64,000 nt of DNA from Neptuniibacter halophilus. Lineage in GTDB: Bacteria; Pseudomonadota; Gammaproteobacteria; Pseudomonadales; Balneatricaceae. Positions 54,436 through 63,769 of the stretch are shown here, piece by piece. The DNA is taken from NCBI RefSeq assembly GCF_030295765.1, contig NZ_AP027292.1, forward strand, positions 2,542,001-2,606,000, in the 5' to 3' direction. The translations under genes were made by a program, and so were the position numbers. Position 1 is the first letter of the stretch. Each line of letters starts with the position of its first letter. Below the pieces are notes generated by a model. It ran no database searches. It saw nothing but the letters and a program-made list of their open reading frames with translations, and was not told the origin of the DNA.

Positions 54436-55902
54436 ATGGGCGAAGAGATACTGATCAACTTTACACCAATGGAAACCCGGGTGGCGGTGATTGAGAACGG
54501 AATGCCGCAGGAAGTATATGTTGAGCGGGTTCATCGCCGGGGTATCGTCGGTAACATTTATCAGGGCAAAGTGGTCCGGGTGCTGCCGGGCATGCAGGCA
54601 GCATTTGTGGATATCGGTCTGGAGCGTGCTGCGTTCATCCATGTTGAAGACGTTCTGCCGCAGAGTGCGACCCACGAAGAGAAAAATAACACCTCGATTT
54701 CGCAGGTGCTGCGGGAAGGGCAGTCGCTGCTGGTGCAGGTGACCAAAGACCCGATCGGGACGAAAGGCGCCCGTCTGACGACTCACCTCTCTCTGCCTTC
54801 CCGATATCTGGTCTGCATGCCGGGTAACAGCCATGTGGGCGTTTCTCAGCGGATTGAAGATGTGGAAGAGCGTGACCGTTTGCGCTCGATCATTCAGGAT
54901 CTGGTTGGAGAGTCCGAAGATGAGCCCTCCGGTTTTATTCTGCGCACCGTCGCGGAAGGTGCCGCAGAAGCGGAACTGAAAGCCGATATCCAGTTTCTTC
55001 GCCGGCTCTGGAGTTCCATTAAAAGCAGGATCTCTACCGCCAAAGCGCCGAGTGTGATCTATGAAGACCTGCCCCTGAATATGCGCGCGCTGCGCGATAT
55101 GGCGCACAGTGGTCTGGAACGGATCCGGATCGATTCCCGTGAAACTTTTCAGAAGGCTGAGGCGTTTGTCCGGGATCTGGTACCTGAAGTGGCGGATACG
55201 CTGGAGTATTATCCGGGTGAGCGGCCTATCTTCGATCTGTTTAATGTCGAAGAGGAGATCCAGAAAGCGCTGGGGCGTAAGGTTGAACTCAAGTCCGGCG
55301 GTTACCTGATCTTTGACCAGACCGAAGCGATGACCACCGTGGATGTGAATACGGGGGCTTTTGTCGGTCATCGTAATCTGGAAGAAACGATCTTCAAAAC
55401 CAACCTTGAAGCGGCTACGGCGATCGGTCGGCAGCTTCGGTTGCGTAATCTGGGCGGCATTATCATTATCGATTTTATCGATATGGAAGATCCGGATCAC
55501 CAGCGTCAGGTGCTGCGCACGCTGGAGCGGGTGCTCGAGCGTGATCACGCTAAGTGTAAGGTCACCGGTGTTTCTGATCTTGGGTTGGTTGAGATGACGC
55601 GCAAGCGTACCCGTGAAAGCCTCGAGCAGGTGCTTTGCGATGTTTGCAGCGAGTGTCAGGGGCGGGGGTCTATTAAAACGCCGGAAACCGTCTGTTACGA
55701 AATTTTCCGGGAAATTCTGCGTCAGCATCGTGCCTACGATACGGACAGTTATCTGGTACTTGCGGCCCAGCCCGTGGTGGATTATCTGCTGGACGACGCT
55801 TCCAACCATGTGGCAGAACTTGAAGCCTTCATCGGTAAAACCATCCGTTTTCAGGTTGAGCCGATGTATAACGCTGAAAGCTTTGACGTTGTGCTGCGTT
55901 AG
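54436..55902 (+). CDS. rng: Ribonuclease G
   Basis: The 488-aa RNase G of the RNase E/G family, which matures 16S rRNA 5' ends and cleaves some mRNAs. An S1 domain lies near residues 35-120 (GNIYQGKVVRVLPGMQAAFV). The catalytic Asp residues are in TTVDVNTGAFVG (near 302) and IIIDFIDMED (near 345). The zinc-link CDVCSECQGRG is near 402. The C-terminal scaffold of RNase E is absent, as expected. Follows maf by 15 bp. Confidence 0.96.
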   Translation: MGEEILINFTPMETRVAVIENGMPQEVYVERVHRRGIVGNIYQGKVVRVLPGMQAAFVDIGLERAAFIHVEDVLPQSATHEEKNNTSISQVLREGQSLLVQVTKDPIGTKGARLTTHLSLPSRYLVCMPGNSHVGVSQRIEDVEERDRLRSIIQDLVGESEDEPSGFILRTVAEGAAEAELKADIQFLRRLWSSIKSRISTAKAPSVIYEDLPLNMRALRDMAHSGLERIRIDSRETFQKAEAFVRDLVPEVADTLEYYPGERPIFDLFNVEEEIQKALGRKVELKSGGYLIFDQTEAMTTVDVNTGAFVGHRNLEETIFKTNLEAATAIGRQLRLRNLGGIIIIDFIDMEDPDHQRQVLRTLERVLERDHAKCKVTGVSDLGLVEMTRKRTRESLEQVLCDVCSECQGRGSIKTPETVCYEIFREILRQHRAYDTDSYLVLAAQPVVDYLLDDASNHVAELEAFIGKTIRFQVEPMYNAESFDVVLR

Positions 55903-55911
55903 GAAATCACC

Positions 55912-58900
55912 GTGAAACGTCATGCCCATTCGTTTGTCTGGTTCCTGTTCTGGGGACTGGCGCTGCTGGCTGCACTCTGCGCGGCTGGCCTGCTTGGCTT
56001 AAAGCTGCTGATCAATGACCTGTCGAGCTATCGTACTGATATAGAAACCCGTCTGTCGCAAGCGCTGAATGCCGAGGTGCGTATCGCTGAAATTCAGGGG
56101 GGCTGGCAGGGTTGGCAGCCGGAGATTCGGCTTCGTGGGCTCTCAGTTACAGGGATTGAGGAGGCTGAAGGGGCGGCGCTGGCGTTGCTGGACGCGGATA
56201 TGGCGGTTGATCCACAGGCGTCACTAAAGGCGGGTACGCTGGTTTTTTCCCGGTTTGATCTCGATGGGCTTAAATTACGTTACATCCTGCCCGGATCACC
56301 TGAATCTGAATCGGCAGAACCGGCACCGGGCAAAGCGCAGGATCATGCTGCCAGCCAGGCTGGCAGCAACCTGCTGGCATTTCTGTTGCAACAGCGTGCA
56401 CTGAATATTCGCAATACCCGCTTCGAACTGCAGCAGCCGGATGGCGAGACCGTTTCGGTGTCTCCTGTGCAGTTGCAGTTGCAGAATGATGGCTTTATGC
56501 GACAGATGAAGATCGGTGCCGAACTGGTGACTGATCGGGGCCGGGCAACGATCAGCTTTGTCGCTGAAGTGGAGGGTAATCCGAGTGAAGATCCGGTTAA
56601 TTTTTATCTCCAACTCAACGGGCTGGACCAGCAACTGCTGAATCCCTGGTTGGGGCTGGCCGATATTGAGTTGGAGCGGTTTCAGGGCGAGCAGCAGATT
56701 TGGGGACGTTCCTATCGGGGTAAACTGGTCTATCTGAACGGTATTACCAGTATCGAGGGTTTCCGCTTTCGTGACTATTCGCTGGATCAGGCGCAATTGC
56801 ATACCGCTCTGGTGCGCCGTGATCGTGGCTATCAACTGCAGTTGACGGACCTGCGTCTGGATGCTGAGCAGCAGGCTATTGAGCTGCCGCGTATCAGCCT
56901 TGATCTGATCCGGCAGGGGCGCAGGATTCAGCCGCTTAAGCTGATGGTAGAGCAACTTGATCTGGATAAGCTCAGCGACTGGCTGGTCCAGCAGCCGGCG
57001 ATGCCGCCAAAGGTCGCAGAGATTGTGAAGACCCTGTCGCCTCAGGGAGCTTTGCAGAATCTGGCGATAAGCTGGTCTGAGTCCGCTGCGCTGAAAGATT
57101 TTAAACTCGAAGCAGATCTCCATGATGTAGGCATTAAGGCCTGGGACGATGTGCCGGAAATTGAAGGCATCAATGGCCTGCTTCAGGCCGATAGCGAGGG
57201 TGGACAGATTCATCTGGTCAGCCAGCGCTTTGCGATGCACTACCCGACCCTGTTTGATTACAAATGGCAGTATCAACAGGCAGATGGGGTGATTGGCTGG
57301 CGGATGGAGGAGAAAGGGGTTGTGGTTGCCTCACAGCTGCTGCACCTGAAAGATCCGCATGTATCGGCCTCAGGACGTTTCAGCATTTACCTGCCGTTCA
57401 GTCGGGATGAGCAGCCGTTGCTGAATCTGCAGATCGGGATGCAGCAGAGCGATGGTCTGCAGGCGAAATACTATATTCCACCGAAAGAGGTCGGTCAGGG
57501 AACATACGACTGGCTGGTCAGGGCGATTCAGGGCGGCCGGATCAGGCAGGCCGGGTTTATTCTTAACGGTGTGACCCGTTCACGACTGGATGATTACCAG
57601 CTACCTGCGGTACAGATGTTTTTCAATCTGGAACAGGCCAGCTTCGAGTATCAGCCGGGATGGCCGGCGGTGAAGGGGGCGGATGCGTTTGTCTTCTTCC
57701 GCAATGGTGAACTGGTGGCAGAAGCAACAGGTGGAAAGCTGTATGACTCGGGTATCGACTTTGCCTGGGTGCACCTGCCGCAGAAAGCTGATCGTTTACT
57801 GGTTGCCGGAGCGACCCGCGGTAATGCAGCAGATCTGCAGCGCCTGTTAAGCGAGAGCCCCCTGCGGGAAGAGGTGGGGGATGATCTCAATGTCTGGCAG
57901 ATGGCGGGAAGCGCCACGACCTTGCTGGATCTGAAGTTACCGCTCTATACCGGGAATATTCAGCCCCGGGTTAAAGTGACCTCGGTGATTCGGGATGGTC
58001 GGTTCCGTTCCGAAGTGGACCGGATCGATTTCACTGGAGTGACCGGTCAGGTTAACTTTGATTCGGCCACCGGTTTGTCAGCGGATAAGCTCAGCGCGCG
58101 GCTGTTTGAGCAGCCTGTCAGTGCATCGATCAATACCCGGGATAGGAAAACGCAGGTTTATATCGATGGCAGCGTGGAAGCGGATTATCTGCGGCGCTGG
58201 CTCGATCTTGAGCTGCTGCGCATTGCATCCGGTCATTTGCCATTTCAGGCGCGTCTCGATCTTTGTCCGGGTAAAACCTGTAACCAACTGGTGATCAACA
58301 GCCAGTTGCAGGGTGTTGCGCTGCAGGCCCCGGCGCCTTTGGGCAAAACAGCGAACGAGACCATGGAGTTTTCGCTGGTCAGTGATCTTGGCCGGCAATT
58401 CGCCGACAATCGCAGTGCGATACGGCTGAATCTGGGCGGACAGTTACGCGGTGTGCTGGTAACTGAAGGGCAGGCGGTTGAAAGAGCGCGCTTTACCCTC
58501 GGCGGCGAGCGCCCGGACCTGCCGGAAGAGCCGGGTATCTGGCTGGATGGTCGTCTGGCAGAGCTGGAGTATGAGCAGCTACAGCAGTTTCTGGTGGGTG
58601 CAGGTTTTGTTGCGGCTGAAGGTAAGTCTGATGCACAGTCTACGGATACCGCAGATAGCGGATTAGTTAAACAGATCGATCTGGATATTGGTCGTTTCCG
58701 TTTCGGCGATTTCGCGGTTGAGGGCGTCACGGCGTCACTGGCTCCCTTTAACCGGGACTGGTTACTGAGCCTGAAGAGTCAGCAGGTTGTCGGAACTTTA
58801 TTGTTGCCCGCTGATGATCAGCAGGCTTATCGGGCGGATCTGGCTTATCTGCGCCTGCAAACCCGTGAGGACACAGAGGATACGGCCGCTGAGCCGGCAG

Positions 58901-59802
58901 AGTCCGGGGAACGGCTGCTGGAGCCTGAGTCTCTGCCGAAGCTGGATTTCAGCGTTAAACGGCTGCAGTACAACGGCAAGCCCATGGGGCAGTGGCAGTT
59001 TCAGCTCCGTCCCGGTGAGAGCGGTGCTGAGGTCAGGGATATAAAGGCCGATATCGAAGGCTCAAAGCTGCTGGGGCAGATACGCTGGGATACGCGTGAG
59101 CAGGAGCAGTCGGAGCTGACCCTGAAGCTGACCGGGGACGATTTTGGTCGGGTTCTGGATCTGTGGGGAATATCGGACACACTGGAAACTAAAAGTCTGG
59201 ATGCCTATCTGCAACTGGCATGGCCCGGTGCACCCTGGCAGTTCGGGCTGTCCGGTGCGGCTGGAGAGCTCCAGTTTACCGCGGGGCAGGGGCGTCTGCT
59301 GGATGTGGGCAATTCCGGTAACTTCCTCAGGGTGTTTGGTATTCTCAATCTATCATCACTGGGGCGTCGCCTGAAACTGGATTTCAGCGACCTGCTGAAA
59401 ACCGGTGTCGCGTTCGACCAGATGAAAGCCAGTTATAACATCAGTAAAGGGATCGCCCGAACCCGTGATGATTTCGTTATGACCGGGCCCTCTGCCAACC
59501 TTGTGATGCGCGGGTCTCTGGATCTGGTGAACGAAACGGTAGATAAAGATATCGAGGTGGCCTTGCCGGTTACCGGCAATATTCCTCTGGTCAGTGTACT
59601 GCTGGGGGCGCCTCAGGTAGCCGGAGCGGTGTTCCTGTTTGATAAGCTGGTGGGGGATCCGCTGGCGAAATTTACCACGGTGAAATATCACCTCTCAGGG
59701 GATTGGGGCAATCCGGAAGTGGAGCTGTTCAGTGACAAGGCTAAAAGCAAAACTGAAACAGCGAAACCATCGAATCTTCTTGATCAGGAGATCAATCAGT
59801 AA
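55912..59802 (+). CDS. yhdP: AsmA-like lipid-transfer protein YhdP
   Basis: A 1296-aa inner-membrane-anchored periplasmic protein of the YhdP/DUF3971 AsmA-like family. One membrane helix lies at residues 9-35 and a long repeat of beta strands, predicted as a groove-shaped bridge, makes up the rest. The C-terminus has VRDDF-like TRDDFVMTGPSANLVMRG and VALPVTGNIPLVSVLLGAP, typical of the family. In E. coli, YhdP with TamB and YdbH moves phospholipids to the outer membrane. GTG start, 9 bp after rng; the stop overlaps the amidase start by one base. Confidence 0.93.
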   Translation: MKRHAHSFVWFLFWGLALLAALCAAGLLGLKLLINDLSSYRTDIETRLSQALNAEVRIAEIQGGWQGWQPEIRLRGLSVTGIEEAEGAALALLDADMAVDPQASLKAGTLVFSRFDLDGLKLRYILPGSPESESAEPAPGKAQDHAASQAGSNLLAFLLQQRALNIRNTRFELQQPDGETVSVSPVQLQLQNDGFMRQMKIGAELVTDRGRATISFVAEVEGNPSEDPVNFYLQLNGLDQQLLNPWLGLADIELERFQGEQQIWGRSYRGKLVYLNGITSIEGFRFRDYSLDQAQLHTALVRRDRGYQLQLTDLRLDAEQQAIELPRISLDLIRQGRRIQPLKLMVEQLDLDKLSDWLVQQPAMPPKVAEIVKTLSPQGALQNLAISWSESAALKDFKLEADLHDVGIKAWDDVPEIEGINGLLQADSEGGQIHLVSQRFAMHYPTLFDYKWQYQQADGVIGWRMEEKGVVVASQLLHLKDPHVSASGRFSIYLPFSRDEQPLLNLQIGMQQSDGLQAKYYIPPKEVGQGTYDWLVRAIQGGRIRQAGFILNGVTRSRLDDYQLPAVQMFFNLEQASFEYQPGWPAVKGADAFVFFRNGELVAEATGGKLYDSGIDFAWVHLPQKADRLLVAGATRGNAADLQRLLSESPLREEVGDDLNVWQMAGSATTLLDLKLPLYTGNIQPRVKVTSVIRDGRFRSEVDRIDFTGVTGQVNFDSATGLSADKLSARLFEQPVSASINTRDRKTQVYIDGSVEADYLRRWLDLELLRIASGHLPFQARLDLCPGKTCNQLVINSQLQGVALQAPAPLGKTANETMEFSLVSDLGRQFADNRSAIRLNLGGQLRGVLVTEGQAVERARFTLGGERPDLPEEPGIWLDGRLAELEYEQLQQFLVGAGFVAAEGKSDAQSTDTADSGLVKQIDLDIGRFRFGDFAVEGVTASLAPFNRDWLLSLKSQQVVGTLLLPADDQQAYRADLAYLRLQTREDTEDTAAEPAESGERLLEPESLPKLDFSVKRLQYNGKPMGQWQFQLRPGESGAEVRDIKADIEGSKLLGQIRWDTREQEQSELTLKLTGDDFGRVLDLWGISDTLETKSLDAYLQLAWPGAPWQFGLSGAAGELQFTAGQGRLLDVGNSGNFLRVFGILNLSSLGRRLKLDFSDLLKTGVAFDQMKASYNISKGIARTRDDFVMTGPSANLVMRGSLDLVNETVDKDIEVALPVTGNIPLVSVLLGAPQVAGAVFLFDKLVGDPLAKFTTVKYHLSGDWGNPEVELFSDKAKSKTETAKPSNLLDQEINQ

Positions 59803-60629
59803 TGGCGAAAGTAGCGGTTGCACAGATGCTCTCGGGTACCGATCTGGCGCAGAATCTGGCTCAGGTACGTGAGTTAACGGAGGCGGCGAGTGTTGCTGGT
59901 GCCTCAATGGTCTTGCTGCCGGAGAATCTGGCAATGCTCGATTCCCGGGCGCTGATTGGATTGGCCCGGGATGAGTCCCGTCAGCCAAAGGTCACCGCAA
60001 CGCTTTCGGCGCTGGCCGCCGAGTTCGGTATCTGGCTGGTGGCGGGCAGTGTGCCACTGCTATGTCAGCGCGACGGCTGTGAAGATAAAGTGTTTGCCAG
60101 TTGTCTGGTATATGACGATCAGGGTCGGGAGCAGGCCCGTTATGACAAAATTCATCTGTTTGATGTGGATGTGGCCGATGCTCATGCCGCTTACCGTGAA
60201 TCAGATTTTATCCAGCACGGTGATACGCTGAAAGTAGTGGATACCCCCTTGGGGCGGCTTGGCCTGACAATTTGCTACGATCTGCGTTTTCCTGAACAGT
60301 TTCAGCGCTTACGTGAGATGGGTGCCGAGTTGATCAGCGTTCCGGCCGCTTTTACTTATGTGACAGGTGAAGCCCACTGGGAGGTACTGTTACGTGCGCG
60401 GGCGATCGAAACCCAATGCTATCTGCTGGCACCGAATCAGGGAGGCGAGCATACGCCGACCCGTTCAAGCTGGGGCCATTCTATGATTGTTGATGCCTGG
60501 GGAGAGGTGCTGGCAGAGCGATCTGAAGCGGGGCCGGGACTGGTCTTTGCGGAGATCGACCTGAAGGCGCTCGAGCGGCGCCGTCAGGCGATGCCGGTGC
60601 AGCTGCACCGGCAGCAAGCCGGGTTTTAA
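59802..60629 (+). CDS. Nitrilase-family carbon-nitrogen hydrolase (Nit1-like)
   Basis: A 275-aa member of the nitrilase superfamily. The Glu-Lys-Cys triad is visible: Glu41 (LLPENLAML), Lys near 117 (RYDKIHLFDVDV) and Cys near 158 (LTICYDLRFPEQ). The closest group is NIT1/deaminated-glutathione amidase and omega-amidase. The ATG overlaps the yhdP stop (TAATG), so it ends the mre-rng-yhdP operon. In many gammaproteobacteria tldD follows here; it does not in this window. It converges on darP with a 4-bp overlap. Confidence 0.9.
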   Translation: MAKVAVAQMLSGTDLAQNLAQVRELTEAASVAGASMVLLPENLAMLDSRALIGLARDESRQPKVTATLSALAAEFGIWLVAGSVPLLCQRDGCEDKVFASCLVYDDQGREQARYDKIHLFDVDVADAHAAYRESDFIQHGDTLKVVDTPLGRLGLTICYDLRFPEQFQRLREMGAELISVPAAFTYVTGEAHWEVLLRARAIETQCYLLAPNQGGEHTPTRSSWGHSMIVDAWGEVLAERSEAGPGLVFAEIDLKALERRRQAMPVQLHRQQAGF

Positions 60630-61150
60630 ACCTCAGCGATATCGCGCAGATATTTAAACAATTTGCGCGCGGAAGCCGGTGGTTTCTCCTGCTGTTGCTC
60701 CTTCTGTGCGTTTCGGATCAACTGGCGCAGGTGCTGGACATCGGCACTCGGGTGCTCGTTTATATAGGCCTGCAGGGCGCTGTTTCCCTCGTTGATCAGG
60801 CGGTCACGCCATTGTTCGAGACGGTGGAATACCTGTGTGTGGGCCTGATGACCGGCCTCAAACAGGCCTATTCCCTGTTCGATCTGTTCCGCATCTTCGT
60901 TACGCATGACCTTGCCGATATACTGCAGATGGCGTTTACGCGCACCGTTGGATTTGATCCGGTGAAACTCTTCAATTGCGTTATGCAGCGTATCGCTGAG
61001 TTCCAGTTTACCTAGTTGATCTTTGTTCAGCCGGGTCAGTCGCTCACCCAGTTCCTGCAGGGCGTGCATCTGCCGCTTTACTTCGGTTTTGCTGGGCCAG
61101 TGTTCATCAAACCCTTCCGGGTTGCTGTCAAATTCTTCGTTATTGCTCAT
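60626..61150 (-). CDS. darP: 50S ribosome-biogenesis factor DarP (YjgA)
   Basis: A 174-aa helical, charged protein of the YjgA/DarP (DUF615) family that acts in late 50S assembly. Signature parts are WPSKTEVKRQMHALQELGE, the SNGARKRHLQYIGKVMR core and the C-terminal SARKLFKYLRDIAE. Full length, cytosolic. It lies 8 bp after mgtE on the same strand and is probably transcribed with it. Confidence 0.94.
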   Translation of the reverse strand: MSNNEEFDSNPEGFDEHWPSKTEVKRQMHALQELGERLTRLNKDQLGKLELSDTLHNAIEEFHRIKSNGARKRHLQYIGKVMRNEDAEQIEQGIGLFEAGHQAHTQVFHRLEQWRDRLINEGNSALQAYINEHPSADVQHLRQLIRNAQKEQQQEKPPASARKLFKYLRDIAEV

Positions 61151-61158
61151 GTGCTGCC

Positions 61159-62508
61159 TCAGGCATAAAAAATGGTGGCCAGGCCGAGAAAGGCAAAGAA
61201 GCCGACCACATCAGTAATCGTTGTCAAAAGTACGCTGCCGGCCAGTGCCGGATCGATGCCCATGGATTTCAGGCTGATCGGCAGCAGGGTGCCGGCTATA
61301 GCGCCCGCAACCAGATTGATCACTATCGCCAGGGCGATAATGATGCCGATGTTCATATCCTGGAACCAGATAACCGCGACTACGGCGATGACCAGAGCCC
61401 AGAGCAGGCCGTTCATGGCGCCGACGATGATCTCACGGTTCAGCAGCCAGCCGGCGTTAGATTTTTCTACATGGCCCAGAGCCTGCCCCCTGATAACCAG
61501 CGTCAGGGTCTGGGAGCCGGCAATGCCGCCCATCGAGGCGACGATCGGCATCAGAACCGCCAGTGCCACGACTTTTTCGATGGTCTCCTCAAACAGGCCA
61601 ATGACAGCGGATGCGATAAAGGCTGTCAGCAGGTTGATCCCGAGCCAGAGTGCCCGGCGGCGGGTGGTTTTCATGACCGGGGCAAAGGTATCTTCATCTT
61701 CGTCCAGACCGGCCATGCTCATCAGTGAGTGGTCGGCATCTTCACGGATCACATCAACCACGTCATCGATGGTGATACGGCCGAGCAGTTTGCCCTTGTT
61801 ATCGACCACCGGGGCGGAGACCAGGTCGTGCTCTTCAAACAGCTTTGCCACTTCATCATCGGGCATGCTGGCGTTGATCGGCTCGATATCGGTATTCATG
61901 ATCTCGCGGATGGTGATCGCAGGATCGGAGACCAGAAGTTTAGTCAGCGGTAGCAGGCCGATATAGGAATCTTTACGACTTACCACCACCAGACTGTCGG
62001 TCATCTCCGGAATCTCATTATGACGGCGGATATAACGCAGTGTTGTCTCAACGGTGATGTCAGGACGGATGGTGGTGGTATCCGTGTTCATCAGACCGCC
62101 GGCGGTATCTTCCGGGTAGGACAGCAGTTTCTCGACCCGACGCCGGTTCTGCTTGTCCATGATCCGCAGGGTTTCTTTCATCACCCGGTTAGGCAATTGC
62201 TGCAGAACGTCGACCATATCATCCGAATCGAGGGATTCGGTCAGGGCGAGTACCTCTTCTGAGTTCATCCGGCTGAGGATGTCAGCCTGAATGTCATCGG
62301 CCAGGTGTTGCAGTACCTCCGCTTCCAGATCGTGCGAGATAAGGTTCCACAGAATCTGACGCTCTTTTGGCGGTGACTTCTCTATCAGCCGGGCCACTTC
62401 TGTTGGACGCAGGGTATGGTTGAGGGTGAAGCGGATCTGGCGGAACTCACCGCTGTCCAGTGCTTCACTCAGCTTATCCAGATGTGATTTGGTCTCTGTC
62501 TGCGCCAT
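61159..62508 (-). CDS. mgtE: Magnesium transporter MgtE
   Basis: A 449-aa Mg2+ channel. An N-terminal helical domain (about residues 1-125) senses cytosolic Mg2+, two CBS domains follow (about 130-255; TVETTLRYIRRHNEIPEMTD), then five membrane helices (about 280-449) with GSQTLTLVIRGQALGHV, which carries the pore region, and a C-terminal TTITDVVGFFAFLGLATIF. ATG 62508 (MAQTETKSH) seems best; a GTG four codons earlier is possible. It lies downstream of ptsN-rapZ-ptsO, a common Pseudomonas-type order. Confidence 0.94.
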   Translation of the reverse strand: MAQTETKSHLDKLSEALDSGEFRQIRFTLNHTLRPTEVARLIEKSPPKERQILWNLISHDLEAEVLQHLADDIQADILSRMNSEEVLALTESLDSDDMVDVLQQLPNRVMKETLRIMDKQNRRRVEKLLSYPEDTAGGLMNTDTTTIRPDITVETTLRYIRRHNEIPEMTDSLVVVSRKDSYIGLLPLTKLLVSDPAITIREIMNTDIEPINASMPDDEVAKLFEEHDLVSAPVVDNKGKLLGRITIDDVVDVIREDADHSLMSMAGLDEDEDTFAPVMKTTRRRALWLGINLLTAFIASAVIGLFEETIEKVVALAVLMPIVASMGGIAGSQTLTLVIRGQALGHVEKSNAGWLLNREIIVGAMNGLLWALVIAVVAVIWFQDMNIGIIIALAIVINLVAGAIAGTLLPISLKSMGIDPALAGSVLLTTITDVVGFFAFLGLATIFYA

Positions 62509-62625
62509 AGCGTGCGTCACATGTACGATTGGAGGGGTGGAGTGCCGGAAATGCGCCGGCGGGTCGACAGGTCAATTATAGCGAATTGTCAGGTCTGGGA
62601 TAACCCGATGATAAGTAATAATTAT

Positions 62626-62895
62626 TTACTCATCTTCGTCGAAGCGGTTGTTGATAAGCTGTTCGATCGCGTCCAGAGCGGCCTGTTCATCGCTACCGTC
62701 GGCGCGAATGGTCAGGCTGGTACCTTTGCTGGCGGCCAGCATCATCACCGACATAATGCTTTTACCGTCCACCTCGCGACCATCTTTACCCAGCGTGATG
62801 GCTGAGGAGAAACGGGAGGTAACACCAATGAGTTTGGCGGCTGCGCGAGCGTGCAGACCCAGTTTGTTGATGATGAGTAGTTCTTTTTCCTGCAT
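62626..62895 (-). CDS. ptsO: Phosphocarrier protein NPr (HPr family)
   Basis: The 89-aa NPr of the nitrogen phosphotransferase system. The active His15 is in NKLGLHARAAAKL and Ser46 in GKSIMSVMMLAA. It passes phosphate from EI-Ntr to EIIA-Ntr (ptsN), which in turn acts on potassium and nitrogen control. It follows rapZ by 5 bp in ptsN-rapZ-ptsO. Confidence 0.95.
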   Translation of the reverse strand: MQEKELLIINKLGLHARAAAKLIGVTSRFSSAITLGKDGREVDGKSIMSVMMLAASKGTSLTIRADGSDEQAALDAIEQLINNRFDEDE

Positions 62896-62900
62896 CCTGA

Positions 62901-63758
62901 TTAACTCAGCTCCCGGTGACGTACCTGAACATTATCCATATGTTTGGAGAAATGAGAAGCTAACTGTTCACAGATAAAGACTGAGCGGTGCTGACCACCA
63001 GTGCAGCCGATGCCGATGGTGATATAGCTGCGGTTATTTTCGCCGAAGCGGGGCAGCCAGCGCTCCAGAAAGGTGGTGATATCTGCGATCATTTCGCCAA
63101 CCTCAGGCGAGTTGCCCAGGAACTCCTGAATCGGCTTTTCGCGACCGGTGAACCGGCGCAGTTCCGGGATCCAGTGCGGATTGGGCAGCGCACGGACATC
63201 GTAGACAAAATCCACATCCAGCGGCACGCCGTGCTTAAAACCGAAAGATTCAAACTGCACCGAAAGGGTCTGTTCTTTGCGTTGAGCGACCCTGAGTTTA
63301 ACCGTATCCCGCAGTTCGTAGAGTGACAGCCGTGTAGTGTCAATGCGGATGTCGGCCATACTGGCGATCGGTTCCAGCAGCTCCGATTCGGACTGAATCG
63401 ATTGCTGCAGGTTTTTATTCTCATCTGAAAGGGGGTGTTTGCGCCGGGTCGAACTGTAGCGTTTAATCAGGGTGGCTTCAGAGGAATCCAGATAGATCAC
63501 CTCATAATCCGCCCAGTGTTCAGCTCTGAGTTGTTGCAGTATCTCAGGAAATCGCGACAGGTTACTCAGCAGATTGCGGGCATCAATACTGACCGCAATC
63601 TGATTCGGATGGCTGGGGTCGCTGCTCATCTGCTGCACCAGATCGGGCAGCAGCATTGCTGGCAGGTTATCAATACAGTAGAAGCCGATATCTTCTAAAG
63701 CTTGCAGTGCGGTACTTTTACCCGAGCCCGATCGGCCACTTATCACAACCAGCTTCAT
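62901..63758 (-). CDS. rapZ: RNase adapter protein RapZ
   Basis: A 285-aa nucleotide-binding protein. Walker A is GRSGSGKST at residues 8-16. The C-terminal half has IGIGCTGGQHRSVFICEQLA and GVPLDVDFVYDVRALPNPHW, typical of the family. In E. coli, RapZ targets the small RNA GlmZ for RNase E decay and so controls amino-sugar synthesis; here that role is inferred. Cotranscribed with ptsN (11-bp gap) and ptsO. Confidence 0.96.
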   Translation of the reverse strand: MKLVVISGRSGSGKSTALQALEDIGFYCIDNLPAMLLPDLVQQMSSDPSHPNQIAVSIDARNLLSNLSRFPEILQQLRAEHWADYEVIYLDSSEATLIKRYSSTRRKHPLSDENKNLQQSIQSESELLEPIASMADIRIDTTRLSLYELRDTVKLRVAQRKEQTLSVQFESFGFKHGVPLDVDFVYDVRALPNPHWIPELRRFTGREKPIQEFLGNSPEVGEMIADITTFLERWLPRFGENNRSYITIGIGCTGGQHRSVFICEQLASHFSKHMDNVQVRHRELS

Positions 63759-63769
63759 GACATCTGCCC

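Noticed and set aside
54361-55929. 522-residue frame on the minus strand opposite maf end and rng
   Set aside because: It is the complement of a clear rng gene and shows no protein-like motif; long antisense frames are common over GC-rich genes.
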